Positions 43,807-53,176 of a stretch of 64,000 nucleotides of DNA are shown here, in pieces. The DNA comes from Veillonellaceae bacterium (lineage in GTDB: Bacteria; Bacillota; Negativicutes; Veillonellales; Dialisteraceae). Made by a program: the position numbers and the translations under genes. The DNA is taken from positions 1,929,001-1,993,000 of the forward strand of contig DAJPGA010000001.1 of assembly GCA_025992895.1 (NCBI GenBank). The letters are read 5' to 3'. Under the pieces are notes generated by a model that saw only the letters and a program-made list of their open reading frames with translations, was not told the origin of the DNA and made no database searches. How positions within the stretch are numbered: the first letter of the stretch is position 1; every line of letters begins with the position of its first letter.

Positions 43807-44558
43807 TATTTTCTCCCTTGTTCCTTTTTCCATTTTTTGACAGCTCTCATAAATTTAGGAAGAGCCGTCATTCTTCCGATCCGGCTGGGCTGCAGATACA
43901 AGCGGTAAGCCCATTCCAGCCGGTGGTTTCGCATCCACATCGGTGCGCGCGGCAGTGTGCCGCTCATGACGTCGAAGACGCCTCCGATGCCCATGGAGAC
44001 CGGTACGCCCAGTTCATCCATGTGATCGCGGATCCATTTCTCCTGCTTTGGCACGCCCAGACCGGCCAGAAGGAGTTTGGCTCCGCTTTTCTTGATGTCT
44101 TTTATAATCTTTTTCTCTTCTTCGCTATCGAAGTAGCCGTCATGGCATCCTGCGAGTTTGAAGGGAACGTGAAGTTCCATGAAACGGGCTGCGGCTCTCT
44201 GGGCAATGCCCGGCGCGCCTCCCAGGAAATATACCGGCCACTCTTTTTCCGAGGCAACCTTCAGAAGTTCTTCAGCAAGGTCTGCGCCCGCCACCCTTTC
44301 CGGGAACGGCGTGCCAAGCTTTTCGCCTGCCCAGAGCACTCCGGCTCCGTCAGGAACGACCAGGTCGCACGTATTCAGGATTTCCTTAAGCTCGGGATCC
44401 TTCTGCGCAATCATGATCATTTCCGCATTCGCCGTAGCAATCATGCGGGGCTTTCCTTCAAGAACCGCTTCCTTTGCCCACTCGAGAGCGTCCTCCATGG
44501 TGACCGCATGCACGCGGACATCCATGACAATCTGCTGCTTTTTACTGATATCTGTCAT
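43806..44558 (-). CDS. WecG/TagA/CpsF family glycosyltransferase
   Basis: 250 aa GT26. Typical segments are MIATANAEMIMIAQ, VPDGAGVLWAG, VYFLGGAPGIAQRAAARF and GLGVPKQEKWI. Such enzymes add ManNAc or a related sugar to a lipid-linked intermediate; which polymer is unknown here. ATGA overlap with guaB. Confidence 0.93.
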   Translation of the reverse strand: MTDISKKQQIVMDVRVHAVTMEDALEWAKEAVLEGKPRMIATANAEMIMIAQKDPELKEILNTCDLVVPDGAGVLWAGEKLGTPFPERVAGADLAEELLKVASEKEWPVYFLGGAPGIAQRAAARFMELHVPFKLAGCHDGYFDSEEEKKIIKDIKKSGAKLLLAGLGVPKQEKWIRDHMDELGVPVSMGIGGVFDVMSGTLPRAPMWMRNHRLEWAYRLYLQPSRIGRMTALPKFMRAVKKWKKEQGRK

Positions 44559-46012
44559 TTGGCACTGTAGTTAGGCGCTTCCTTGGTGATCATCACATCA
44601 TGCGGATGGCTTTCATCAAGGCTTGCGCTTGTAATCTGAATAAACTGTGCCTCTTCCCTCATAGCTGCGATGTCTTTGGCGCCGCAGTAGCTCATGGCTG
44701 CCTTGAGGCCGCCGGAGAGCTGGAAGAGCACGTCTGAAACATGACCCTTGTAAGGAACTCTTCCCTCGAAGCCTTCGGGAGCTGTCTTTTCAAGGACGCC
44801 TCCGAAGAAACGGCCGCTGCCTGCTGCCCTGAAGGCACCGGCAGAATCCATGCCGCGGTAGAGTTTATAATTCCTTCCCTGGAAAATCACCATCTCGCCT
44901 GGGCATTCGTCTGTCCCTGCCAGAAGGTTTCCAAGCATGACGCAGGATGCGCCGGCGCCGATTGCCTTGGCAATATCGCCGGAATAACGCATGCCGCCGT
45001 CGGCAATGACGGGGATGCCTGCTTCTTCGCAGGCTCTTGCACAGTCATAAATGGCTGTCACCTGCGGAACGCCTACGCCTGCAATGACGCTTGTCGTTCC
45101 CACCGATCCAGGGCCGATTCCGACCTTCACAGCCGAAGCGCCGGCTTCAATGAGAGCCTTTGCCGCATCATAGGTCGCAGCGTTTCCTGCAACGATTTCT
45201 GCATCAGGAGCGGATTTCCTGAGATTTCTTACGATTTCAAGCGTTCTCTTTGCGCCTCCGTGGAGAGCTTCCACGAAGAGCACGTCAGCGCCTGCTTTAA
45301 GGAGCGCTCTTCCGCGTTCTTCTGCATCATCGGAAGATCCGGTCGATGCGCCGACGAGAAGACGCCCTTCCTTATCTTTCACTGCATTCGGGTATTTCTT
45401 TGTCTTTTCGATATCACCGATCGTGATCAAACCCTTCAGGCAGCCCTCGCTGTCAACGAGAGGCAGCTTTTCAATGCGGTGCGCCTGCAGGATCTTCTTC
45501 GCATCACGAAGCGATGTATGTTCCGGAGCCGTTACAAGGCCTTCCGAAGTCATGACTTCGCTGATCGGTTTGGAAAGATCTGTCTCGAAACGCATATCAC
45601 GGATCGTGATGATGCCTACGAGCTTTCCATCTTCCGTAATCGGAACGCCGGAAATATGGTACTTGTTCATGAGATCATCTGCATCAGACAGCATATCATC
45701 GGGGGAGAGGCAGACCGGATCCACGACGACGCCGTGTTCGGACCGCTTCACCAGCTGGACTTCGCGGCACTCCTCGCCGATGCTCATGTTGCTGTGAATG
45801 ACGCCTAAGCCGCCTTCACGAGCCATGGCAACGGCCATTGCCGTCTCAGTCACTGTATCCATGCCTGCGCTGATGACCGGAATATTGAGAGAAATATTCT
45901 TTGTCAGACGGGTCGTCACATCGACCTGTCCGGGGAGCACTTCGGAATATGCAGGGACCAGCAGTACATCACTGAAGGTCAGTCCCTTCCTGCCAAACTT
46001 ATCTGCTCTCAT
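44555..46012 (-). CDS. guaB: IMP dehydrogenase
   Basis: 485 aa. N-terminal TIM-barrel part ([17 protein letters not shown]), a Bateman/CBS pair (about 95-210), and the catalytic loop [18 protein letters not shown]; the usual GSICTTR cysteine loop reads [10 protein letters not shown] here, so the normally conserved nucleophilic Cys is a Val. That needs checking against the raw reads. Flap GMDSAGAF and C-terminal YKGHVSDV follow. ATG at 46012 has GGAGG. First gene of the guaB-GT2 operon. Confidence 0.92.
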   Translation of the reverse strand: MRADKFGRKGLTFSDVLLVPAYSEVLPGQVDVTTRLTKNISLNIPVISAGMDTVTETAMAVAMAREGGLGVIHSNMSIGEECREVQLVKRSEHGVVVDPVCLSPDDMLSDADDLMNKYHISGVPITEDGKLVGIITIRDMRFETDLSKPISEVMTSEGLVTAPEHTSLRDAKKILQAHRIEKLPLVDSEGCLKGLITIGDIEKTKKYPNAVKDKEGRLLVGASTGSSDDAEERGRALLKAGADVLFVEALHGGAKRTLEIVRNLRKSAPDAEIVAGNAATYDAAKALIEAGASAVKVGIGPGSVGTTSVIAGVGVPQVTAIYDCARACEEAGIPVIADGGMRYSGDIAKAIGAGASCVMLGNLLAGTDECPGEMVIFQGRNYKLYRGMDSAGAFRAAGSGRFFGGVLEKTAPEGFEGRVPYKGHVSDVLFQLSGGLKAAMSYCGAKDIAAMREEAQFIQITSASLDESHPHDVMITKEAPNYSAK

Positions 46013-46024
46013 CACAGCCTCCAT

Positions 46025-46319
46025 TCCGGAAACAAAGTTTCCAATGTTGCCATTCCTAATTATCTGTCAATTTAATTATTATAGCATAATGCAAGTATAC
46101 TTGTCATGGAACTTGCCCGCCCGCTGTCAAATCCGGCAGGATCTGATTTCCTGCGTGCTTTTGGTGTTATAAAAAATAAATTCTCCATGACCGAAACCTT
46201 GACCGGAATTTGACTTCCTTTTACAAACTCCGGCGCCGGCCTCCTTCTCTCAATATATGCTGTTTTCCCTTCACATGCAACACGAATTCAAATGCAGCAT
46301 GCGATTCTAATGAAACAAT
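46025..46319. other. Intergenic stretch with the guaB promoter
   Basis: Apart from the guaB promoter I see no gene, repeat or RNA. Confidence 0.5.
46078..46106 (-). promoter_or_regulatory. Promoter of guaB operon
   Basis: TGACAA, 17-base spacer, TATAAT on the minus strand. A partial AAGTATACTT palindrome lies in the spacer. Confidence 0.6.
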
Positions 46320-46341
46320 AAAAAGCGCTCCGAAGAGCGCC
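46320..46341 (-). terminator. Terminator of recG
   Basis: GGCGCTC-TTCG-GAGCGCT with five T on the minus strand. Confidence 0.9.
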
Positions 46342-46373
46342 TTATAAAAAGTTAAATAAAATATCATGCTTCC

Positions 46374-48422
46374 TTATTCCTTTTCTGCTTCTTCCATTTT
46401 CTTGAAGAAAGCGCCTCCGAAGCGGTGGCGGAGTTCGTCCGTAAAGTCCATGCCTTTGTCGACGGCTTTGGCGGCTTCTCTTCTTGCTTCTTCAAGAAGG
46501 GGCAGGTCGCGGATGATGTCGGCGGCTTTGAGATCCGGCATGCCGTGCTGATGGTAGCCGAAGAATTCGCCGGAGCCTCTTAAGAGGAGATCCTTTTCTG
46601 AAAGGAGGAAACCGTCAGAGATTTCGCACATGAGACGCATGCGGAGCTGCGTGACTTCGTTCCTGTTATCGGTATAAAGGATGCAGTAAGACTGGCTGCT
46701 GCCGCGGCCGACGCGGCCTCTCAGCTGATGGAGCTGGGAAAGCCCGAAGCGGTCTGCGCCATAAACGAACATGATCGTCGCATTGGGCACGTTGATGCCG
46801 ACTTCGATGACGGATGTCGCCGCCAGAAGTTTGATTTTCCCGTCCTTGAAGTCATTCATGACCTGGTCTTTTTCTGCGCCCTTCATGCGCCCGTGGACGA
46901 GGCCCACTTTGAAATCAGGGAATACTTTATCCCGGAGTTCCTCATAGACGGCAACGGCAGAAGCCAGATCCTGCTTCTCGCTCTTTTCAACGAGCGGGCA
47001 GACGACGTAAATCTGGTGGCCTGCCTGCATTTCCTTCCTCATGAAGTTGAAGACACGCTTCAGGTACGAGCCGTCAATCGCATACGTCTTGACCGGATGA
47101 CGTCCGGGTGGCATGCCGCGGATGGCTGACACGTCGAGGTCCCCATAGACGGAAAGCGCCATGGTGCGCGGAATCGGCGTCGCTGTCATGACAAGGATAT
47201 GCGGGGACTCGCCCTTGCTTTCAAGCGCCTTTCTCTGCTTGACGCCGAAGCGGTGCTGCTCATCGGTGATGACAAGGCCCAAATGCGCAAAGATGACGTC
47301 CTTTTCAATCAGGGCATGCGTGCCGATCAGGACATCTATCTCCCCTTTCGCCAGTTTCTCAAGGATTTCATTTCTTTCGGCTGTCTTTGTCTGTCCAGAA
47401 AGGTAAGCGACGCGGATAGGAAGGCCTTTGTAAAACTGCTGGAATGTTTCATAATGCTGCCCGGCAAGGACTTCCGTCGGTGCCATGAGCGCTCCCTGAT
47501 AGCCGTTTTCGACGATTTTGGCAAGGGCAAGCGCCGCAACGGCCGTCTTGCCGCTTCCGACATCGCCCTGCACGAGGCGCTGCATGGGGACGAGTCCTTC
47601 CATGTCATCCTCGATATCACGGAAGGCAAGCTTCTGCCCGTCGGTCAATTCAAAGGGGAAATTCTTAAGGACAGCGCGGACGAGCTTTCCCGAAGGCGCG
47701 CACTTGACCGAGGATGCCCCTTTTTCCCTCTTCCTTTTGAGGAGCAGGAGCCCTGCCTGCATGAAGAAGAGTTCTTCGAATGCCATCCTCTTCCTCGCTG
47801 CCTGCCTCATCGTTTCATTTTCAGGATTGTGCATGACGCGGATGGCTTCGGCGCGTTCCATGAGATGTTCTTTCCTCACCGTTTCGAGCGGAAGATTTTC
47901 ATCGAGGTCTTCCACTCGGTCGAGCGCTTCCTGGATCATCTGCCTCATGCGGTTGATCTTGATTCCTTCTGTCAGAGGATAAATCGGGACAAGCTTCTGG
48001 AAGGACGGCAGCTCTTCAGGTGTCACGGCTTCCGTTTCTGCATTGCCCATCTGTATTTTCCCGTAGCCGTATTCCGCCCTGCCGTAGGCAAGGACGTTCA
48101 GTCCCCGGGAGAATTCATCCTTTTTCCACGGCTGGTTGAAGTAAGTGAGCGTCACGGCGCCCGTTCCGTCCGTCATGGTGACGTTCAAAATGGAAAGGCC
48201 CCTTCTTGGATAGATTTCCTTCACATCAAGGATTCTTCCGTAAATGACGGACTCTTCCCCGCTCACGAGGTCTTCCATCTTCGTGATCTGCGTCCAGTCC
48301 TGATATCTTCTCGGGTAAAAGGAAATAAGGTCTTCCACAGTGCGGATGCCAAGGTGTTCCAACCTTTCCGCCATTTTCGGGCCTACCCCTTTGACATATT
48401 TAACGGAATCTGATAATTTCAT
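46374..48422 (-). CDS. recG: ATP-dependent DNA helicase RecG
   Basis: 682 aa, full length. Starts with the wedge (KYVKGVGPKMAERLEHLGI), then the DEAD-like motor: VQGDVGSGKTAVAALAL (Walker A), ITDEQHRFG (DEQH box) and TATPIPRTMALSVYGDLD. C-terminal helicase motif QLRGRVGRGSSQSYC. Unwinds stalled forks and branched DNA. AAGGAG precedes the ATG. Confidence 0.97.
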   Translation of the reverse strand: MKLSDSVKYVKGVGPKMAERLEHLGIRTVEDLISFYPRRYQDWTQITKMEDLVSGEESVIYGRILDVKEIYPRRGLSILNVTMTDGTGAVTLTYFNQPWKKDEFSRGLNVLAYGRAEYGYGKIQMGNAETEAVTPEELPSFQKLVPIYPLTEGIKINRMRQMIQEALDRVEDLDENLPLETVRKEHLMERAEAIRVMHNPENETMRQAARKRMAFEELFFMQAGLLLLKRKREKGASSVKCAPSGKLVRAVLKNFPFELTDGQKLAFRDIEDDMEGLVPMQRLVQGDVGSGKTAVAALALAKIVENGYQGALMAPTEVLAGQHYETFQQFYKGLPIRVAYLSGQTKTAERNEILEKLAKGEIDVLIGTHALIEKDVIFAHLGLVITDEQHRFGVKQRKALESKGESPHILVMTATPIPRTMALSVYGDLDVSAIRGMPPGRHPVKTYAIDGSYLKRVFNFMRKEMQAGHQIYVVCPLVEKSEKQDLASAVAVYEELRDKVFPDFKVGLVHGRMKGAEKDQVMNDFKDGKIKLLAATSVIEVGINVPNATIMFVYGADRFGLSQLHQLRGRVGRGSSQSYCILYTDNRNEVTQLRMRLMCEISDGFLLSEKDLLLRGSGEFFGYHQHGMPDLKAADIIRDLPLLEEARREAAKAVDKGMDFTDELRHRFGGAFFKKMEEAEKE

Positions 48423-48580
48423 AGTATCTCCTTCTTGCCGGCGGAGGAACGCGCCGGCGGAAAGCGAATTAAGTCCGGAAACCAGAGCCGGTTTTCCGCT
48501 GACGGCGGATGGTACGGCATAGAGAGATCCAGAGCTTTATTTTTTTATTATAATTCTCTCTATATACTAATGTAAAATAC

Positions 48581-48609
48581 TTGATTAAAAAAATGAATTG
48601 TGATATATT
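48581..48609 (+). promoter_or_regulatory. Promoter of rpmB
   Basis: TTGATT, 17-base spacer, TATATT. Confidence 0.7.
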
Positions 48610-48649
48610 ATGAATGTTGCAATCACGGAAGTGCAAGGAGGTGTGGCAC

Positions 48650-48841
48650 ATGGCTAATTATTGTGAAGTTTGCGGAAAGAAAACCGCTACAGGATTCAAC
48701 GTATCCCATTCCCATTTGAAAACAAAAAGAACCTGGAAACCAAATATCCAGAGAGTGCGCGTACTGGTGGACGGACAGGTCAAGAGAATGAATGTCTGCA
48801 CTCGTTGCCTTCGTTCTCATAAGGTAAACAGGGACATCTGA
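48650..48841 (+). CDS. rpmB: 50S ribosomal protein L28
   Basis: 63 aa. Zinc-binding (C+) form: CEVCGKK near the start and CTRCLRS near the end. HSHLKTKRTWKPNIQRVR is typical L28. AAGGAGG at good spacing from the ATG at 48650; the longer frame is not used. Confidence 0.97.
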   Translation: MANYCEVCGKKTATGFNVSHSHLKTKRTWKPNIQRVRVLVDGQVKRMNVCTRCLRSHKVNRDI

Positions 48842-48854
48842 TTTCTGCATGATC

Positions 48855-48880
48855 GGCCGGCAGCGGAGCCGGCCTTTTTT
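48855..48880 (+). terminator. Terminator of rpmB
   Basis: GGCCGGC-AGCGGA-GCCGGCC with six T. Confidence 0.9.
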
Positions 48881-48916
48881 GCGCCTTGACGAGCGAAGAA
48901 CAATAAGAATGGCATG

Positions 48917-48957
48917 AAAAAAGACTGACGGGCAAATCGCCTGCCGGTCTTTTTTTC
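48917..48957. terminator. Terminator of the metal-type operon
   Basis: AAAAAGACTG / CCGGTCTTTTT imperfect stem with long A- and T-runs at the ends; bidirectional. Confidence 0.75.
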
Positions 48958-48975
48958 ATGCTTTTATTTTCCCTG

Positions 48976-49686
48976 CTAGGGATAAATGAACCCGAGCACA
49001 GGAGGCGCTTTCGTGACAGTCACAGGATGGACGACGGGCAGAAGCTGTCCGTGGGAAGTCATCGTGCCAAGCGTTCCTTTGACGCGCACCCAGCTTCCCA
49101 TCGAAAGTTTTCCATGATCGCTATAGGCAGCGATGCCGAATCTTGATGTGTCGGCAATGCAGCAGGTCATGGCGACGCGCCCCACTGTCACGACGCCTTC
49201 AAGAAGCGAGCGGTCGTCGCGGCTGACTTCGCCGGTCAGTATAATTGTCCAGCCTTCATACTTCTTTGGGTCTTTGGAAATTTCAAGGATCGTCTTGTAG
49301 AAATTATCCGAAGACAGCTTGATCGTCTTGTTCCATTCATCGACGCTCCCCTCTTCCTCAACGGGCGCCTGCACGGCTCCCGGTTCAGGAGACTTCGCCT
49401 TGACGGCAGGAGGCGGAAGGAAGGGCGACGCAGCAAGGAGAAGAATGAGCGTCAGCGGCGCAAAGAGTGCGTGGTAATTTCTTTTATATGACCTTCTTCT
49501 CCATTCCTTAATCGCCAGGAAAAGCCAGGCAGCAAGAGCAAAAAGAGAGGCAAAAAGCGCATAGCGTACGTAAGGCACCACATAATTCTTATATCCCCCT
49601 GCCACGAAAAGTCCTAATAACGCAATCAGGAGAAGGGAAATGAAGACGCCTGCCATTCCCCTTTTATTGGAAAACAGTCCCATCAT
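48976..49686 (-). CDS. TIGR03943-like (DUF1980) membrane-anchored protein
   Basis: 236 aa. Two N-terminal helices (AGVFISLLLIALLGLFVAGG; YALFASLFALAAWLFLAI), one more (ALFAPLTLILLLAASPFL), then a soluble beta-rich domain (WTIILTGEVSRDD, MTCCIADTSRFGI, WVRVKGTLG) typical of the TIGR03943 partner of DUF318 permeases. Its ATG overlaps the permease TGA. Probably forms a complex with the permease at the membrane; the transported metal or ligand is unknown. Confidence 0.8.
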   Translation of the reverse strand: MMGLFSNKRGMAGVFISLLLIALLGLFVAGGYKNYVVPYVRYALFASLFALAAWLFLAIKEWRRRSYKRNYHALFAPLTLILLLAASPFLPPPAVKAKSPEPGAVQAPVEEEGSVDEWNKTIKLSSDNFYKTILEISKDPKKYEGWTIILTGEVSRDDRSLLEGVVTVGRVAMTCCIADTSRFGIAAYSDHGKLSMGSWVRVKGTLGTMTSHGQLLPVVHPVTVTKAPPVLGFIYP

Positions 49687-51224
49687 ACCCCTCCTTTCAG
49701 GAATACGAAGAGCATCGAGCAGGCAAATGTCGTAAGGATCGTTACCAGCGCCCAGCGGATGACGAAGGATTTCCTGCACATGGAAGACATGAGAAGGACA
49801 TTCCTGAGATCCATGACAGGGCCTAAGAGAAGGAATCCCATGACGGATGACGGTGCCATGGAGAGTGAAAGGCTCTTTCCGATCATGGCATCCGATGTCG
49901 CGCAAAGCGAGAGACAGAACGCGATCAGCATCATGCAGAGGACGGATGAAACACCGGATGTAAGGCCCGCGCTTTCGAGGATCGGACGTATGGATACCTG
50001 GAAAATGGCGGCGAGCCAGGCGCCCATGATGACATAGCGGAAGGTGTACCAGAATTCATACCGGCTGTGGAGAAGGAAGAGCGATGCCTTCGAATCTTTC
50101 TCTGAAGGAATCAGCTCTTCCGCCCCCTGCGGTCCTGAGAAAGGCTTCAGCGGATTCTTCTTGTAGAAAGCAAAGGAAGCACCGACGAGGACAGCGTTCA
50201 GCCATCCAAGAAGAAGCCTTCCTCCCACCATTGAAAGGTCGCCGCCGAACGCATACCATGTGCTGACGAGGACGACCGGATTCGTCAGCGGGCCTGCCAT
50301 GAGGAATATCATGGTAATCGGAACTGGCACGCCCCTTTTGCAGAAGCCCCTGAAAAGCGGCGTCAGTGCGCAGTCGCAGAAGGGAAAGAAGAATCCTCCG
50401 ATGAGCGCAAGCGGCACAGAAAGAACCGGGTGTTTCCTGAGGTATATTTCCCACGGCGGACGCGAGCTGTACATCTGCATACCCGTCGAAAGGAGGACGC
50501 CGATCAGGACAAAGGGCAGTGTCTGCAGCGTAATGCCGACCGCCAGAAGAGAAATGCGGAGAAGATTTTCCTCCCTCGCAAGAAGCGCTGCTGCCAGAAA
50601 GAGAAATGACCACAGCAGAATAAAAATATCCAGCCTTCTCTGCCAGAGCCCTTTGAAATGGTCTGTAAACCTTCCGGACCTGACATACAAATTTCCGGAA
50701 GACTTCGGTGTCACGATGCGGAAAGAGGCGGAAGGATTCCATGCGGAAAGCTTTTTCCCTGCTTCCTTCACGCCCTTCCCTTTTTCATTATCGGTAAAGA
50801 AAAGGATTTCATCGGCAGATTCCAGCTGCGTTAAGATGGCTGTCCCCGTCTTTCCCAGAAAGAAATTCACAAAATTTTCATCGGCTGAAAAGAAAACGCG
50901 TTTCGGCTCCATCAGGCGGGAAAGATGCGTCTCATAGACAAGGTGCTCCCAGTCGGAAAAGGGACGCATGCCGTTCCATTCCCACCAGATTTCCCCAATC
51001 CAGTGGTCACGGATGATGCGGCCTGCTTTTTCAACGAGCTCTTCATCCGAAAGGGAACTGGCATCAAGAACGATCTTGTCCTCTGTCGAAACGTCCGTCC
51101 TCCCCTTTTCCGAAAGGATGACCAGGCATTTCCTGTACCGCCTCTGGGCAAGGATATCGTTCAGCCGATGGCTCTTTCCGCTCCCCAGAAATCCCGTCAT
51201 CACATAGACGGGAATCCTATCCAT
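49683..51224 (-). CDS. P-loop (COG0523-like) / DUF318 permease fusion
   Basis: 513 aa. Residues 1-185 resemble a reduced COG0523 P-loop domain: TGFLGSGKS Walker A at about 10-18, but no CxCC metal site. From about 195 there are eight or so helices, a DUF318/YraQ-type permease (LPFVLIGVLLSTGMQMY; GFFFPFCDCALTPLFRGFCKRG with the CDCA motif; FLMAGPLTNPVVLVSTW). Such permeases normally lack a GTPase domain, so the fusion is unusual. ATGs overlap with both neighbours. Confidence 0.85.
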   Translation of the reverse strand: MDRIPVYVMTGFLGSGKSHRLNDILAQRRYRKCLVILSEKGRTDVSTEDKIVLDASSLSDEELVEKAGRIIRDHWIGEIWWEWNGMRPFSDWEHLVYETHLSRLMEPKRVFFSADENFVNFFLGKTGTAILTQLESADEILFFTDNEKGKGVKEAGKKLSAWNPSASFRIVTPKSSGNLYVRSGRFTDHFKGLWQRRLDIFILLWSFLFLAAALLAREENLLRISLLAVGITLQTLPFVLIGVLLSTGMQMYSSRPPWEIYLRKHPVLSVPLALIGGFFFPFCDCALTPLFRGFCKRGVPVPITMIFLMAGPLTNPVVLVSTWYAFGGDLSMVGGRLLLGWLNAVLVGASFAFYKKNPLKPFSGPQGAEELIPSEKDSKASLFLLHSRYEFWYTFRYVIMGAWLAAIFQVSIRPILESAGLTSGVSSVLCMMLIAFCLSLCATSDAMIGKSLSLSMAPSSVMGFLLLGPVMDLRNVLLMSSMCRKSFVIRWALVTILTTFACSMLFVFLKGGV

Positions 51225-52194
51225 GAGTAGCTCCTGAAAGTTCTCCGGCCGCCTCCTCTGTCTTTTCGCTTCCGATGAGGACGAGGCCGGTCGGTTCCTT
51301 ATCCGTACCTTCGATCAGGAGACTTCCCGGCGTCCCCTGTACAAGAACCGGCTTTCCGTCAATGCGTATGATACCCTTGGCGCGGATGAGTGAATAGCGG
51401 ACCATCAGGCCCCTCAGTTTCCTCTTGAAAGATTCCACGGACTCATCCGGGAAATCGACTGTCACGATGGACTGCTGCAGCACTTCCTCTTCATGGTCAT
51501 GGTCGTGCTCATGCTCGTGCTCATGGTCATGGTCGTGTTCATGGTCTGCTGTAACGGATCCAAGGTACTGGAAGGTCTGGTCTTCCTCAGCCGATCCTTC
51601 CCCGATGAATCCCTTGACCCAGGCCGAGACTTCTCTTTCGTCCCAGTCCTTCATGAAGAATTCTGCTTTCTTTGCATGTTCGGCAAGAAGTTTCTGCAGG
51701 AAGGATTCCTGTCCTTCCGGGCAGCTCCTGACAAAAACAGCATCGGCTTCCTGAAGCTGGTCTTTGTAGAACATCCCGAAATTATGGATGTACATAGGTG
51801 CCGCTTCGCCGTCGACAAGCGTCACGACGCCTTTGACTTCGCAGAGACCCGCTTCTTCCGGTTCCTTTAAAGCGGACAGGACATCGGATGCCATAGCGAC
51901 ACCGGACGGTTCGATCAGAAGCAGTTCAGGCGATGCGGCGGCGGCGACAGCCCTTACTGCATCCCCAAAATTTCCGCGAAGACTGCAGCAGATGCATCCT
52001 GCCGTCAGTTCATACAGGGAAAGCGGCTCGCCTTCCATCAAAGCACCGTCCACATTGACTTCGCCGAAATCATTCTCGATCAGTGCCAGTTTCCCCCGCA
52101 CCGGATTGTGATCAATCAGCATTTTGATCCATGTCGTCTTGCCGGCTCCGAGGAACCCGCTGACGACTAAGACTTTCATTTTTCCAGTACTCAT
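51217..52194 (-). CDS. COG0523 family metallochaperone GTPase, His-rich
   Basis: 325 aa. Walker A GFLGAGKT (13-20), metal site CICC (67-70), ENDFGEVNVDG switch, and a C-terminal domain preceded by a His/Asp/Glu run (positions about 210-228, alternating H-D/E) suited to zinc. Zinc-delivery GTPases of the ZNG1/YciC group look like this. It is the first gene of a three-gene operon, and a Fur-family palindrome lies just upstream. Start chosen at 52194 (AAAGGGGG upstream). Confidence 0.9.
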   Translation of the reverse strand: MSTGKMKVLVVSGFLGAGKTTWIKMLIDHNPVRGKLALIENDFGEVNVDGALMEGEPLSLYELTAGCICCSLRGNFGDAVRAVAAAASPELLLIEPSGVAMASDVLSALKEPEEAGLCEVKGVVTLVDGEAAPMYIHNFGMFYKDQLQEADAVFVRSCPEGQESFLQKLLAEHAKKAEFFMKDWDEREVSAWVKGFIGEGSAEEDQTFQYLGSVTADHEHDHDHEHEHEHDHDHEEEVLQQSIVTVDFPDESVESFKRKLRGLMVRYSLIRAKGIIRIDGKPVLVQGTPGSLLIEGTDKEPTGLVLIGSEKTEEAAGELSGATHG

Positions 52195-52233
52195 GATAAC
52201 CCCCTTTATCATTTTCCTTGATGATAGCACATG

Positions 52234-52250
52234 ATGGAAATGATTTCCAT
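52234..52250 (-). promoter_or_regulatory. Fur-family (Zur/Fur-like) operator palindrome
   Basis: ATGGAAAT-C-ATTTCCAT, a perfect 8-1-8 palindrome, the geometry of Fur-family boxes. A TATCAT -10 lies at 52,221-52,226, so the box overlaps the predicted -35 region of the COG0523 operon. Confidence 0.7.
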
Positions 52251-52332
52251 TTTCTAAATAAACGATACTATCTGCCGATTTTCCCGTATTGTCCTCTTCT
52301 AAATTCTTGTCAATTCTTCGTATTTTCCGCGT

Positions 52333-52380
52333 AAAAAAAGAGCTGTGACAAAATTATTACACAGTTTGTCACAGCCCCTT
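52333..52380 (-). terminator. Terminator of the nitroreductase gene (palindrome family)
   Basis: AGCTGTGACAAAATT / AGTTTGTCACAGC stem with seven T on the minus strand. Confidence 0.8.
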
Positions 52381-52385
52381 CGTAT

Positions 52386-52991
52386 TTATTTCCTGATCGT
52401 TACCGCTTTTTCATAGGACTTTCTGGGACGCATGCGCGGTGATTCGTCCGCATACCCGATGGCAAGCGCGGCATAAAGCTCGCCGTCTCCGCCCTGCCAG
52501 TCCCTGAGGCGCTTTAAGGCAAAGCATATATCGCAGATCCAGAGGCTTCCAAGTCCTAAGGCTGTTGCCATGAGAACCATGTGCTCCACGGCCGAACCGA
52601 TGGAAAGTGCATTGCAGATTTCCGACTCTCTTTCATCAATGGAAAGTTTCTCTTCCAGCACCTTTCCCAGCTTGTTTCGGATGAGAATGATGACAGGTGC
52701 TTCCTTCATGATGGAAAGCGTCTCCCATGCGCCCCTGATATATGGCGCGCTTTCCGGAAGAAGTGGATCCTTTTCTTCTTCCTTAAGCCCTTTTTCCATT
52801 TCAGAAAGCATCTCTTCCTTCGAAGAGCCTGATACCACGGTAAACTGCCATGGCTGCCTGTTCTTCGACGACGGCGAAAGAAGGCCTGCCCTGATGATCT
52901 TTTCCACGAGTTCTTCCGGGACGGGATCGCTCTTGTACTTCCTGATGCTTCTTCTTTCTTCCATGATTTTCAATAATTCTTCCGCTTCCAT
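52386..52991 (-). CDS. Nitroreductase family protein
   Basis: 201 aa. EERRSIRKYKSDPVPEELVEKIIRAGLLSPSSKNRQPWQF is split over the usual FMN-binding start; GSLWICDICFA and LAIGYADESP follow. FMN-dependent oxidoreductase, cytoplasmic. ATG at 52991 has GGAGG at good spacing. Confidence 0.9.
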   Translation of the reverse strand: MEAEELLKIMEERRSIRKYKSDPVPEELVEKIIRAGLLSPSSKNRQPWQFTVVSGSSKEEMLSEMEKGLKEEEKDPLLPESAPYIRGAWETLSIMKEAPVIILIRNKLGKVLEEKLSIDERESEICNALSIGSAVEHMVLMATALGLGSLWICDICFALKRLRDWQGGDGELYAALAIGYADESPRMRPRKSYEKAVTIRK

Positions 52992-53003
52992 ACTTCCTCC
53001 ATC

Positions 53004-53042
53004 AAAAAGGGATGTGACAACGCCAGCGCATTGCCACATCCT
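53004..53042 (-). terminator. Terminator between the coiled-coil and nitroreductase genes
   Basis: GGATGTGGCAATGCG / CGTTGTCACATCC stem with five T on the minus strand. Confidence 0.85.
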
Positions 53043-53049
53043 CTTTTAT

Positions 53050-53124
53050 TTATCTTACCCAGGGGTGGTTGGTTCTCCTCCCATGGTGCCTTCTTCTGGC
53101 CCAGGGGAAAATCCGCCTCCTCAT
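53050..53124 (-). CDS. Possible 24-aa basic peptide
   Basis: MRRRIFPWARRRHHGRRTNHPWVR: twelve positive residues in 24. A GGAAGG lies seven bases before the ATG at 53124, and the TAA is just before the terminator. It lies in the 3' part of the transcript of the gene at 53,177. May be chance; no family recognised. Confidence 0.25.
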   Translation of the reverse strand: MRRRIFPWARRRHHGRRTNHPWVR

Positions 53125-53176
53125 GACAAATCCTTCCTCTTCCTTATGAAGAGCGGAGAGATCGGCTGTTTCTTTC

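Noticed and set aside
47199..48413. A 404-codon plus-strand frame over recG
   Set aside because: Antisense of recG with no recognisable domain and no ribosome site.
51470..51550. Short tandem repeat of CATGGTCATGGTCGTG type
   Set aside because: It is the coding sequence of the His/Asp/Glu-rich metal segment of the COG0523 protein, not a separate repeat element.
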